Under the pieces are notes generated by a model. That model did no database searches. It was not told where the DNA came from and saw only the letters and a program-made list of their open reading frames with translations. A stretch of 32,158 bases of DNA from Halothiobacillus sp. 15-55-196. GTDB lineage: Bacteria > Pseudomonadota > Gammaproteobacteria > Halothiobacillales > Halothiobacillaceae. Made by a program: the position numbers and the translations under genes. Positions 9,820-18,701 of the stretch are shown here, one piece after another (position 1 is the first letter of the stretch; every line of letters starts with the position of its first letter). The DNA is taken from NCBI GenBank assembly GCA_002282715.1, contig NCKC01000021.1, positions 1 through 32,158 of the forward strand, given 5' to 3'.

Positions 9820-10311
9820 CTACTTCGCTTCGCGGTCAACTGCGGGTGGATCGAAATCGGCAAACCAGCGCGCCCGAGCCACCGCGTCACTCTCTCGGGC
9901 ATCCACCCAACAGTTTGCGCCGGAAGAGTCGGTTTCCTTCTTCCAGAAAGGCGCGTGCGTTTTGAGGTAATCCATCATGAATGCGCAGGCTTCGAGCGCA
10001 TCGTGTCGGTGTGCGCTTGCCACAGCAACCAACACGATCTGATCACTGGGAAACAAAGCGCCATAACGATGAACGATCGTTACGCCCGCAACCGGCCAGC
10101 GCGACTCCGCTTCCGCAGCCACGCGCTCAAGCGCGCGCTCTGTCATACCCGGATAGTGCTCCAGCGTCAGCACGGCCACATCACGCGCTTCGTTCATGTC
10201 TCGAACCGTGCCCAGAAAGCAGGCCACTGCCCCCACGTGCGCGCAGCGCCCCCGGAGCTCTTCAAGCACCGAATTCACATCAAAATCCTCGGTTTGAACC
10301 GAAATTTTCAT
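9820..10311 (-). CDS. moaE: MoaE, molybdopterin synthase catalytic subunit
   Basis: MoaE with its partner MoaD transfers sulfur to cPMP to give molybdopterin. The sequence shows GAVACFLGTVRD, LEHYPGMTE, HRYGALFPSDQIVLVAVAS, HRHDALEACAFMMDYLK and the catalytic-lysine block PFWKKE. The frame extends upstream to 10359, but ATG 10311 is preferred: AAAGG lies upstream and the family N-terminus (MKISVQTEDFDV) begins there. Length 163 is normal, slightly longer than E. coli at the C-terminus. Its partner gene moaD is not found beside it, which is unusual. It is the first gene of the moaE-moeA-moaC-moaA run and divergent from soxC. Confidence 0.95.
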   Translation of the reverse strand: MKISVQTEDFDVNSVLEELRGRCAHVGAVACFLGTVRDMNEARDVAVLTLEHYPGMTERALERVAAEAESRWPVAGVTIVHRYGALFPSDQIVLVAVASAHRHDALEACAFMMDYLKTHAPFWKKETDSSGANCWVDARESDAVARARWFADFDPPAVDREAK

Positions 10312-10672
10312 AAATTGCCTTTGCTTCTTTAAAATTCGGAGAACATATGCTTTACGCACTTACGCCAGCGTCTCCCATTGATAAGTTTTAATCCCCTATA
10401 GAAACACCAAGGGCAGGTTCACATTGTATATTAGTGGCACCTGATGTAGATTCTTAGGGCTCGAAAATTTCATGATCGAATTTTGTGATCGTAAATCAAT
10501 ACAGATTGATTGACCAATGATGAAGAACCATGAAGAATGCCGAGTCTCGTTGAAAGCGTGAATTTCTTACGTTAGAAAACAGCGTGCAAAATACCGTTGT
10601 CGGAGAATGGTTTTTTGCCGGGTGGATCCCTTAAAAAGATCCTTGCAATTGCCTACAGTGCAGGAGTGAGCA
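10312..10672. other. Divergent moaE / soxC intergenic region
   Basis: About 360 AT-rich bases hold the leaders and promoters of both directions. I see no coding sequence. A TATATT that could be a -10 element lies near 10427, but it lacks a convincing -35. AGGAG at 10662-10666 is the soxC ribosome binding site, six bases before the ATG. Confidence 0.6.
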
Positions 10673-12043
10673 ATGTCAGAAAATATGATTAACACCGTGC
10701 CAGAAGGCACGAAAAAAACAGGCGAAGCGTCGAGTGATCGTCGCAAGTTCCTGCGAAAGAGTGTTGCCCTGGCAGCCGGTGGCGCCGCCATCGCTGCGAC
10801 CAGCGCAGCCAACGCAGGTGATGGTCTGAAAACCTGGACCACACCTTTGAAAAACGAACCGACTCGCCACATGCTGGGTCGGGGCGTTGTTTCCGTTCCT
10901 TATGGCTTACCCTCCAAATATGAAAGCGGCGTGGTTCGGCGCAACGTCGGTTGGCTGACGGCGGATACCATCGCATCGATCAGCTTTACACCATGGCAAG
11001 ACCTGCACGGGATTATCACCCCCAACGGCCTGCACTTCGAACGTTACCACGCGGGTGCGGTCGATGTTGATCCAAGCAAGCACCATCTCGTGGTCCATGG
11101 CATGGTGAAACAACCGATGATCTTCACGGTTGATGACCTCAAGCGCCTGCCTTCACATACAGCAATCCACTTCCTCGAATGCCCCGCAAACGGTGCGATG
11201 GAATGGCGTGGCGTCCAGATGGACTCCCTGCAATTTACCCATGGCATGATGAGCTGCTCGGAGTGGACCGGCGTCAAGCTGACCACCCTCATGGAAATGG
11301 TTGGCGTTGATCCCAAGGCTACCTGGTTCTACGGCGAAGGCACCGATGGCTCCGCTCTGCAACGTTCCGTACCGATGGAAGGCGCTGTTGATCAACACGG
11401 TCGCCCAATCCCAGCCGAATATACCAGTCACTACCGTGACGCAATGGTGTGCTACGCCCAGAACGGGGAAGCGCTTCGGCCAGAAAACGGCTACCCGATT
11501 CGTCTGTTCATCCCCGGCTTTGAAGCCAACATCTCCACCAAGTACCTTCGTCGATTGATGTTTGTTGACAAGCCACTGGTTACGTACCAGGAAACCAAAC
11601 ACTACATCGAAGTATTGCCTAATGGCATGGTTCGTCAGTACGACCTGGTTAACGAAGCGAACTCGGTCATCAACTACCCTTGCCCCGACTTCAAGTTGAA
11701 TGGCAAAGGCACCTATGAAATCCGTGGGATTGCCTGGTCTGGCTACGGCAAGATCGCCCATGTCGATGTTTCCGTCGATGGCGGCAAGAACTGGAAGCAA
11801 GCGAACCTGGTCGAACCTGTTCTCAACAAGTGCGTCACCAAGTTCACACTCCCATTTGAATGGGATGGCGAAGAAGCGCTGATTATGAGCCGCGCAACCG
11901 ACGAAACCGGTTACGTTCAACCCACGCTGAAACAGTTGCGTGAAGTTCGTGGCTTTAACAGCATCTATCACAAGAATTCAATTCAGGTCTGGAAGATTGA
12001 GAAGACTGGCGAGGTGAAGAATGTCCAAATCGAAAATGTCTAA
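10673..12043 (+). CDS. soxC: SoxC-type sulfite/sulfane dehydrogenase, molybdenum subunit
   Basis: A 456-residue molybdopterin enzyme of the sulfite oxidase family. With SoxD it oxidises the sulfane sulfur carried by SoxYZ in the periplasm. The N-terminus has a twin-arginine signal (SDRRKFLRKSVALAAGG, then ANA-GD cleavage), as expected for a folded, cofactor-loaded export substrate. The molybdenum-ligating cysteine is Cys170 in HFLECPANGAMEW. The cofactor-binding region YGEGTDGSALQRSVPM and the C-terminal dimerisation domain (GIAWSGYGKIAHVDVSVDGG) follow. A cytochrome subunit overlaps its 3' end. A SorA-type sulfite dehydrogenase is the main alternative. No soxXYZAB genes are in the window. 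The nearby Mo-cofactor genes fit its needs. Confidence 0.9.
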   Translation: MSENMINTVPEGTKKTGEASSDRRKFLRKSVALAAGGAAIAATSAANAGDGLKTWTTPLKNEPTRHMLGRGVVSVPYGLPSKYESGVVRRNVGWLTADTIASISFTPWQDLHGIITPNGLHFERYHAGAVDVDPSKHHLVVHGMVKQPMIFTVDDLKRLPSHTAIHFLECPANGAMEWRGVQMDSLQFTHGMMSCSEWTGVKLTTLMEMVGVDPKATWFYGEGTDGSALQRSVPMEGAVDQHGRPIPAEYTSHYRDAMVCYAQNGEALRPENGYPIRLFIPGFEANISTKYLRRLMFVDKPLVTYQETKHYIEVLPNGMVRQYDLVNEANSVINYPCPDFKLNGKGTYEIRGIAWSGYGKIAHVDVSVDGGKNWKQANLVEPVLNKCVTKFTLPFEWDGEEALIMSRATDETGYVQPTLKQLREVRGFNSIYHKNSIQVWKIEKTGEVKNVQIENV

Positions 12044-12740
12044 TTGGAGCCTTGGGCTTGCCGCTGCCGCCGTTGCTCTGACCCTGAGTGCCAATGCGTT
12101 CGCCTTCGATGCTGCCGCACTGAAAAGTGCGCCCAAGGTACAAGGCGTAGGGATGAACATCACCGACGCGGCCATCAAACCCTGGAATATTTCTTACTTC
12201 TATGATGGTACCAACTTGCCGGACGGCAAGGGCACGGTCAGCGCCGGTGAGAAGATTTACCAGGAGCAGTGCGCCATGTGCCACGGTGACTTTGGTGAAG
12301 GTGCTCACGGCTATCCCAAGATGGTTGGCGACCCCGTTGACCAATTCGAAGCCTCAGCGAAAGCTGGCGTGGATGCTGTAAGTAACCGCGGTTTGAACAA
12401 CAACTGGGGTAATGCGCCGACGTTGATGGATATGATTCACCGTCATATGCCTTTCTACGCGCCTGGCACTCTGACAACAGATGAAGCCTACTCGGTTACC
12501 TGCTACGTGATGAACCTGGCCAGCATCCCAGGCGTTGGTGATGATTTTGTCTGCGACAAAACATCCCTGCCGAAAATCAAGATGCCCGGCGAACCGCTGT
12601 ACGTGACCAACAGCGGTCCGGATACCGCCAACCAACGCTGCATGAAGGACTGCTACAAAGGTACGCCTTTCGTAGTAGAAAAAGCAGCCAGTATCGGTAA
12701 TGTCAGCGTAGGCAAAGTCAAAGCAAAAGACACCCAGTAA
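12021..12740 (+). CDS. soxD: SoxD-type c-type cytochrome subunit
   Basis: A periplasmic electron-accepting cytochrome of 239 residues. A Sec signal peptide ends near residue 28 (ANAFA-FDA). A single haem motif CAMCH sits at residues 84-88, with Met in GYPKMVGDP and HMPFYAP as candidate axial ligand. Several further cysteines near the C-terminus (VTCYV, FVCDK, QRCMKDCYK) may form disulfides. Paracoccus SoxD has two haems and is longer, so this is a short, mono-haem form. GAGG lies six bases before the ATG, within soxC; the two genes overlap by 23 bases, which implies translational coupling. A SorB-like subunit is the alternative reading. Confidence 0.85.
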   Translation: MSKSKMSNWSLGLAAAAVALTLSANAFAFDAAALKSAPKVQGVGMNITDAAIKPWNISYFYDGTNLPDGKGTVSAGEKIYQEQCAMCHGDFGEGAHGYPKMVGDPVDQFEASAKAGVDAVSNRGLNNNWGNAPTLMDMIHRHMPFYAPGTLTTDEAYSVTCYVMNLASIPGVGDDFVCDKTSLPKIKMPGEPLYVTNSGPDTANQRCMKDCYKGTPFVVEKAASIGNVSVGKVKAKDTQ

Positions 12741-12761
12741 TTCATAGCTGGAATGCCAAGC

Positions 12762-12795
12762 AAAAACCTCGTCTTTTTAAGACGGGGTTTTTTTT
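12762..12795. terminator. Rho-independent terminator after soxD
   Basis: The stem ACCTCGTCTT/AAGACGGGGT with a 3-base T loop has one G-T wobble. It is extended by A-T pairs and followed by eight T on the plus strand. Because A runs flank it on the left, it can also work in the other direction. Confidence 0.9.
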
Positions 12796-12854
12796 CGAAT
12801 ATTAAGTACAGAAGCAGAAAATTCCTTTGGCGGTCGAGGTGCGATTCCACGATC

Positions 12855-12950
12855 GGGTGCCTCGAAAAACCGTTAAGGGCAGACGCCAGCTTTGCGTTAG
12901 CACCGCCCAACGCCGCAATCGGGTCGCGCAGTAGGTTTTTCGAGGCACCC
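12855..12950. mobile_element. MITE-like 96-bp element with 17-bp perfect inverted ends
   Basis: GGGTGCCTCGAAAAACC at 12855-12871 is exactly repeated in inverted form at 12934-12950. The 62-base interior is GC-richer and has no ORF of note. The layout is that of a miniature inverted-repeat element or the two ends of an insertion sequence with the transposase deleted. No clear target-site duplication is seen (left flank CGATC, right flank TAAGT). Only one copy lies in this window, so mobility is unproven. Confidence 0.55.
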
Positions 12951-13025
12951 TAAGTAAATGCTGATTTTATTCAATTCTTGGAAAAATTAAGCTCGCTCAA
13001 CGCGGTACACGCCCGCGATGGCGCT

Positions 13026-13106
13026 CACGAATCAAAGACTTACGTCTTTATTCGTGTTGGAGCATCCCGCCCCAAGCGGAAAGCACTGAATAAATCAGCG
13101 CTTCCC
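13026..13106. repeat. Two hairpins downstream of dnaE
   Basis: CACGAATCAAAGAC (13026-13039) pairs with GTCTTTATTCGTG (13044-13056) with one bulged base. GGAAAGCACTGA (13078-13089) pairs with TCAGCGCTTCCC (13095-13106) as a 12-bp stem that has two G-U wobbles when read on the minus strand. The second abuts the dnaE stop codon and could protect or end the dnaE mRNA, though it has no U run. The rest of the 12741-13105 gap holds the soxD terminator and the 96-bp element; there is no gene in it. Confidence 0.5.
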
Positions 13107-16100
13107 TAACGTTGATACAGAATGCGGGCACTTCGCACACCGGGCGCGGATCGGATGGCCTGCATGTTTTCGTCCGTCGGCGCTATTTGCCACTCGGGGC
13201 CGAGGCGGACGACAGCCTTGGCCAAGCCGGAATAAACGCGGCAACTCACAGGGACACCTTCAACGCGCATGGGGCGCATAAGCTCGATGAGCGCCTGTGC
13301 CTCGGCGGCATCGCAGTCGGCAGACAACACCAGCAAAATCCCGCGTGCCTTTTCCAGTCGCGCCTGTTCCAGTAGAAGCAGACGTTTGCAGCGTACCCGT
13401 ATGCCGCCGCTGAAGTTATCGAATACCGCATCGCCCTCGACGATCACCAGTTGATCACGCTCAATCTGTGTGCTGATCCGGTCGATTTCATCGCCGGTGA
13501 TTCGAACTTCGCAGCGACTTTCGCCATCATCGAGCGTCAGGAACAACTGCCGATCGCCGTTTTGCTGGCGCACGATGCGCTCGGCGATGTTCAATCCCGC
13601 AACCGTGACCGGCACGCCTTTAGGGAATGTGCCCGGCGCCGGAATATCCAGCCTGTCGAGCAGGCCCGATAACGTGTCGGATACCAGGCTCTTGAGTTCG
13701 TCGCGGAAGGCGTGAATCGGGTGCCCGGTGAGGTACAGCCCCAGGGTGTCCTTTTCCTTGCGCAACTGTTCGGCATCCGGCCAGGGTTCGAGCTCCGGGA
13801 TCGGCACGCGGATGGCCGTTTCCGGCGCATCAAACCCACCGAACAGATCACCCATGCCCGCAGCCTTGGCCGCCTGAATCTGGCTTGCCGCCTTCATGGC
13901 ATCGGGGATATGCGCGAACAGACTGGCGCGATTCGGCCCCAAGGTATCCAATGCGCCCGCCAGCACCATCGCTTCGAGTACGCGCTTGTTCAGAGCCTGG
14001 CTACCGACGCGCTGGCAGAAGTCGTTCATGTCGACAAACGCGCCCCCGGCCTCGCGGGTCTCCACGATTTTCTGGATCACGCCCTCGCCCACACCCTTGA
14101 TGGCGCCCAAACCGTAGACCACGGTCTGCTCATCCAGTGCCTGGAACTTGTAGGCGCAGTGATTCACATCCGGTGGGATGACTTTAAGCCCCATGCGCTG
14201 GCATTCGCCGATCAAACCGACGATCTTATCCGTGTTGTCCATATCGGCGGAAAGCACGGCAGCCATGAAGTGCGCCGGGTAGTGTGCCTTGAGCCAAGCC
14301 GTTTGATAGGCCACGAGCGCGTAGGCGGCCGAGTGCGATTTGTTGAAGCCGTAACCGGCGAACTTTTCCATCAAATCGAAGATGTAACCGGCCTGCTCCG
14401 GGTTCACTTGCTTGGATTTGGCACCTTCAAGGAAAATTTCCCGCTGCTTGGCCATCTCCTCGGGTTTTTTCTTGCCCATCGCCCGCCGCAGCAAGTCCGC
14501 GCCGCCCAGCGTGTAGCCCGCCAAAATCTGTGCAATCTGCATGACCTGTTCTTGGTAGACGATGACGCCGTAGGTCGGTTTGAGCACCTCGGTGAGCCAG
14601 GGATGCAGATACTCGATCTTCTGCTCGCCTTTTTTGCGCAGGATGAAGTCGTCCACCATGCCCGATTGCAACGGGCCCGGCCGGAACAGCGCCACCAAGG
14701 CGATGATGTCTTCGAAGGTATCCGGTTGCAGGCGGCGAATCAGATCCTTCATGCCGCGCGATTCAAGCTGGAAAACCGCGGTGGTTTCGCAGCGCTTGAG
14801 CAGGTTGAAGCTGAGCTTGTCATCCAGCGGGATGGCGCTGATATCGACCGGTGCCTTGCCGGAAGCCGTGCGCGTAGCATTGATCGACCTCAGGGCCCAG
14901 TCGATGATGGTGAGGTTGCGCAGCCCCAGAAAGTCGAACTTGACGAGGCCAACGGCTTCGACGTCATCCTTGTCGAGCTGGGAGGCGGCCGAAGCACCGT
15001 TCGCTTCGCAGTACATCGGCGTGAAGTCAGTCAGCTTGCTCGGCGCGATGACCACGCCACCGGCATGCTTGCCGACGTTTCGGGATAACCCCTCGAGCGC
15101 CATGCCCATATCGACGATGGCCCGGACTTCCTCGTCGCGCTCGTACAGATCACGGAATTCCTGCGAAAACCGTTCCTGTTCTTTCTGTGAACGTTCGGTG
15201 CGGCCCAACGCGTCTTCGAGCGTCACATCCAGCCCCGGCTTCATCGGAATGAGCTTGGCAATCCGATCGACAAAACCGTAGGGATAACTCATGACCCGCC
15301 CGACATCCCGCACCACCGCTTTGGCCGCCATGGTGCCATGCGTGGCGATCTGCGATACCGCCGCACGGCCATAACGCTCGGCCACGTAATCGATCACCCG
15401 GTCGCGCCCTTCCATGCAGAAGTCGATATCAAAATCGGGCATCGATACCCGCTCGGGGTTCAAAAACCGTTCGAACAGCAGATCATAGGGGATCGGGTCG
15501 ATATCGGTAATCAGCAGCGCCCAGGCCACCAGTGAACCCGCACCGGAACCGCGCCCCGGCCCCACGGGAATGCCCTGGCGCTTTGCCCACTGGATAAAAT
15601 CGGCCACGATGAGAAAGTAGCCGGGGAAGCCCATCTGGATAATCACGTCGAGTTCGATGTTGAGCCGTTCCCGATATGCCGCATGCTGCCCGGCGGGCAC
15701 ACGCTCGAACCGATGCTCCAGGCCCTGCTCGCTCAGCGTGCGCAGGAAATCGGCTTCCGTTTCGCCATTGGGCGTCGGAAAGATGGGCAAAAAATTCTTG
15801 CCGAGCTGCAAGGTGACGTTGCAACGCTCGGCGATTGCCAGGCTGTTCTCGATCGCTTCGGGAATGTCGGCGAACAGTGCCTGCATTTCATCGGCGGAAC
15901 GCAGGTATTGAAGGTCGGTGTAATCGTGCGGACGGCGCGGGTCATCCAGGACCCGCCCCTGCTGGATGCACACCCGTACTTCATGCGCTTCGAAGTCTTC
16001 CCGATCGAGAAAACGCACGTCGTTGGTGGCCACCACGGGCAACTGCGCCTGTTCGGCCAACGCGACGGCGGCGTGCAGATATTTTTCTTCGTCCGGGCGA

Positions 16101-16612
16101 CCACAACGAGTCAGTTCAAGATAGAAGCGATCCGCAAATCGTTCGGTCCAAAATTTAATCGCCGCCTTGCGATCCTTTGCCTTACCGTGCAGCAATAACT
16201 GACCGATTTCGCCCAGATGCCCGCCACTTAAAGCGATCAGCCCTGCGCACTGTTCCTTTGTCAGCCAATTGCGCCGCAGCATGGGGCGGTCCTGGATTTG
16301 CCCTTCGCAATAGCCGCGTGAAAGCAATTCGGTCAGATGGCGAAACCCCAGATTGTTCTGGGCCAGAAGCACTACGCGGTACGGATTACTGCTAGGCTCG
16401 TCCACAACCAGGCAATCGGCCCCAAGAATCGGCTTGATGCCGCTTTTGCGTGCCGCCTCGTAAAACTTGACCATCGCAAACAGATTGGCCTGATCGGTCA
16501 AAGCGAGTGCAGGCAAACCACGCTCTTTGGCTGCAGCCAGCATCGGTTTGATGCGCAATGTGCCATCGACAAGCGAGAATTCGGTGTGCAGGTGCAGGTG
16601 AACAAAACTCAT
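13106..16612 (-). CDS. dnaE: DNA polymerase III alpha subunit
   Basis: The replicative polymerase catalytic subunit, 1168 residues, near the E. coli length. An N-terminal PHP domain starts at MSFVHLHLHTEFSLVDG (residues 1-17). The palm has the metal-binding PDFDIDF with Asp395 and Asp397, aligned to the two catalytic aspartates of E. coli. The fingers contain GYGFNKSHSAAYALVAYQTA. Tandem HhH and OB-fold segments follow, the latter around VTVAGLNIAERIVRQQNGD and FLTLDDGESRCEVRI. Start ATG 16612 gives the canonical N-terminus. The gene stands alone on the minus strand, flanked by two hairpins at its 3' end and a 490-base gap at its 5' end. Confidence 0.98.
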   Translation of the reverse strand: MSFVHLHLHTEFSLVDGTLRIKPMLAAAKERGLPALALTDQANLFAMVKFYEAARKSGIKPILGADCLVVDEPSSNPYRVVLLAQNNLGFRHLTELLSRGYCEGQIQDRPMLRRNWLTKEQCAGLIALSGGHLGEIGQLLLHGKAKDRKAAIKFWTERFADRFYLELTRCGRPDEEKYLHAAVALAEQAQLPVVATNDVRFLDREDFEAHEVRVCIQQGRVLDDPRRPHDYTDLQYLRSADEMQALFADIPEAIENSLAIAERCNVTLQLGKNFLPIFPTPNGETEADFLRTLSEQGLEHRFERVPAGQHAAYRERLNIELDVIIQMGFPGYFLIVADFIQWAKRQGIPVGPGRGSGAGSLVAWALLITDIDPIPYDLLFERFLNPERVSMPDFDIDFCMEGRDRVIDYVAERYGRAAVSQIATHGTMAAKAVVRDVGRVMSYPYGFVDRIAKLIPMKPGLDVTLEDALGRTERSQKEQERFSQEFRDLYERDEEVRAIVDMGMALEGLSRNVGKHAGGVVIAPSKLTDFTPMYCEANGASAASQLDKDDVEAVGLVKFDFLGLRNLTIIDWALRSINATRTASGKAPVDISAIPLDDKLSFNLLKRCETTAVFQLESRGMKDLIRRLQPDTFEDIIALVALFRPGPLQSGMVDDFILRKKGEQKIEYLHPWLTEVLKPTYGVIVYQEQVMQIAQILAGYTLGGADLLRRAMGKKKPEEMAKQREIFLEGAKSKQVNPEQAGYIFDLMEKFAGYGFNKSHSAAYALVAYQTAWLKAHYPAHFMAAVLSADMDNTDKIVGLIGECQRMGLKVIPPDVNHCAYKFQALDEQTVVYGLGAIKGVGEGVIQKIVETREAGGAFVDMNDFCQRVGSQALNKRVLEAMVLAGALDTLGPNRASLFAHIPDAMKAASQIQAAKAAGMGDLFGGFDAPETAIRVPIPELEPWPDAEQLRKEKDTLGLYLTGHPIHAFRDELKSLVSDTLSGLLDRLDIPAPGTFPKGVPVTVAGLNIAERIVRQQNGDRQLFLTLDDGESRCEVRITGDEIDRISTQIERDQLVIVEGDAVFDNFSGGIRVRCKRLLLLEQARLEKARGILLVLSADCDAAEAQALIELMRPMRVEGVPVSCRVYSGLAKAVVRLGPEWQIAPTDENMQAIRSAPGVRSARILYQR

Positions 16613-17102
16613 GCAGCAAACTTTTCCATAAATGTCATAAAAGGCAAGGGGTACAAAACATCAAAACCATAAAGAAAGTATGTCTAAGGTTGAACCGTAT
16701 ACCCAAAAGCGATCCACCACGCTTAAATGGTTCCCAAACAGCGCAGCGGGCATTTCGACCACCACGAGCAGCCGTCAAAGTCGAGTTTTCAATGCGGTAT
16801 TGTTTCATGACAGCAACAGGACGCGCCGGTTTTTTTCACTCAGCCATTCGATAAATCATAAAAAAACCGTATGCTATTGTGCATGTTGGATTCTTATTTG
16901 AATTGATTTGGAGAATGGTAACGACTCATGCCTGTCCAGTACCGCACGATTCCGGGGGGTATCACTGTTTCAATCGCACGCACACTTGCGAATTGAACGG
17001 AACGGCGCGCGCTACTGGTCGAGTTCCACGCAGGAAACCCCAAAGCCGCCACCCCATGCCGAAACGCGTTTTTGTTTACCCCTGACCTTCGAGAGCGTGC
17101 AG
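16613..17102. other. Non-coding gap between dnaE and opgG
   Basis: These 490 bases carry the dnaE promoter on one side and the long leader of the opg operon on the other. Short open frames cross it on both strands (for example ATG 16680 and TTG 16908), but none has a good ribosome site plus family resemblance. The stretch around 16860-16915 is AT-rich and is the likeliest place for an opg promoter. No strong hairpin was seen. Confidence 0.5.
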
Positions 17103-18701
17103 ATGTTTCGCCGAAACACGGTTCCCCCTTTTTCCTTCCGCCCAAACCCATTAGCCAGTTTGTCCTTCCGCTGGATAATGGGATTGGGCTTGTTCATGCT
17201 GTCATTGACGATGGCGGCACATGAGGCTTTCGCCTTTGGTTTCCAGGATGCCGTCGTTCAGGCCAAACAACTCGCCAGTCAATCCTACTCGCCCGCCCCG
17301 CAAATCCCGGAAGCACTGAGTCAAATCGATCAGAACACATTTGAGCGCATTGCAATCAAACCCGGTGCATCCCTGTGGCAAACCGCCCGTTTCGGCATCG
17401 ATCCGATTTCTGCCGGGTATATCTATGATCAACCGGTCGATCTGTACGAAGTCACGCCCGACTCCGTCGCGCCGATCGTGTTCGACAAGACCAAGTTCGA
17501 CTGGCCCAGTCAGGCCTTTGCACAAACCGTACCGGCCAACCTCGGATTCGCCGGATTTTCGGTGCACTACCCGCTCTCGGGGCAAGATGCACGCGATGTG
17601 ATGCTGACCTTTCTTGGCGGGGCCCAATTCAGTGTAGTCGCGGCCAATCAGGTGCCCGGCGCGCATGCACGCGGCGTGGCGATCGATACCGGACTGCCGC
17701 AGGGTGAGCAATTTCCCCGTTTCACCAAGTTCTGGCTGGTCCGCCCGAACCCGAGCGATCTGCAACTCACCATTTACGCCCTGCTCGATGGAAAATCCCT
17801 GACCGGTGCCTACGAGTTCGTTATTCGCCCGAACGGCTCACGTGTGGACGTTCATGTCACAGCGTCCCTGTTCCCTCGAACGGGCATCAGCCGCTTGGGT
17901 CTGGCGCCGTTATCGACCATGTATTTTTACGGCCAAACCGGCCAGCGCCCGGCGGGTCAATGGCGACCGGCAGCCTATGAATCCGATGGCCTGCTCATGC
18001 ACACCGGTGAAGGCGACTGGGTATTTCGCTCATTGCAAAATCCTGCAACTTTGCGGGTGAGCGAATTTGCGGCGGATGGCATTCGCGGATTCGGCTTTAT
18101 GCAGCGCCAAACCCGTTTCTGTCAGTTCGAGGATGCCATTGCACGTTTTGAGCGCCGCCCCTCGCTGTGGGTCACCACGGAGGCGGGTTTTGGCAAGGGA
18201 AAAATCGTTCTGGTTCAGATTCCGACCAACAGCGATCTCCACGAGAATCAGATTGCATTTTTCCAGCCAACCGAGGTTGTGGATTCGGCCCATCCCGTAT
18301 CCTTTGCCTACACACTGAGTGCGGGCAACAGCGATGTGGCGCAAGAACCGCTGGCACAGGTTCGCCGCCCCTTGATCGGCACAGTGAACCTGAAAGCTGA
18401 TGACAAAAACGAAAAAGCCTATCGCATTAATCTTGATTTTTCCGGCGGGCGCCTGGGTTCACTGGCCAGCAATGAGCCGGTCATCGCCCAAATTGATACT
18501 TCCGGCACTGCCAATGTTCAGGAACAGGCAGTCATCCCCCTGCCCGAAGCGGGACACTGGCGTTTATCCATGTTGCTGGTTCCCACAGGAAAACCGGCTG
18601 TCACCATCGACGCATCGTTGGCTCTTAACAAAAAGGTCATCTCAGAAACCTGGCGATATGATCTCCCTTCCGATTTGACACGCTTCGGACAGATGAAATG
18701 A
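17103..18701 (+). CDS. opgG: OpgG, periplasmic glucan biosynthesis protein
   Basis: OpgG acts in the periplasm on the beta-1,2-glucan backbone of osmoregulated periplasmic glucans. The family is now classed with glycoside hydrolases (GH186). The protein has about 532 residues. Its long signal peptide has an Arg-rich start and a hydrophobic core (MGLGLFMLSLTMAAHEAFA) ending AFA-FGF. Family blocks include GVAIDTGLPQGEQFPRF, YALLDGKSLTGAYEF, RLGLAPLSTMYFYG and RRPSLWVTTEAGFGKGKIVLVQIPT. The open frame extends upstream to 16908, but that part looks non-coding. ATG 17103 is chosen, with ATG 17178 as the alternative; neither has a strong ribosome site. The stop overlaps the next ORF by ATGA. Confidence 0.92.
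   Translation: MFRRNTVPPFSFRPNPLASLSFRWIMGLGLFMLSLTMAAHEAFAFGFQDAVVQAKQLASQSYSPAPQIPEALSQIDQNTFERIAIKPGASLWQTARFGIDPISAGYIYDQPVDLYEVTPDSVAPIVFDKTKFDWPSQAFAQTVPANLGFAGFSVHYPLSGQDARDVMLTFLGGAQFSVVAANQVPGAHARGVAIDTGLPQGEQFPRFTKFWLVRPNPSDLQLTIYALLDGKSLTGAYEFVIRPNGSRVDVHVTASLFPRTGISRLGLAPLSTMYFYGQTGQRPAGQWRPAAYESDGLLMHTGEGDWVFRSLQNPATLRVSEFAADGIRGFGFMQRQTRFCQFEDAIARFERRPSLWVTTEAGFGKGKIVLVQIPTNSDLHENQIAFFQPTEVVDSAHPVSFAYTLSAGNSDVAQEPLAQVRRPLIGTVNLKADDKNEKAYRINLDFSGGRLGSLASNEPVIAQIDTSGTANVQEQAVIPLPEAGHWRLSMLLVPTGKPAVTIDASLALNKKVISETWRYDLPSDLTRFGQMK

Noticed and set aside
11153..11971. 272-codon minus-strand frame opposite soxC
   Set aside because: Entirely within soxC, with no recognisable domain or start signal.
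13712..15088. 458-codon plus-strand frame opposite dnaE
   Set aside because: It lies wholly inside dnaE, is His/Arg-rich, and shows no recognisable domain; it is a shadow of GC-rich coding sequence.
16680..16901. 73-codon ORF between dnaE and opgG
   Set aside because: Weak AGAAAG upstream, low-complexity Ser/Thr composition and no family; more likely leader DNA.
16908..17102. N-terminal extension of opgG from TTG 16908
   Set aside because: The 65 added residues look like non-coding translation and would bury the signal peptide.
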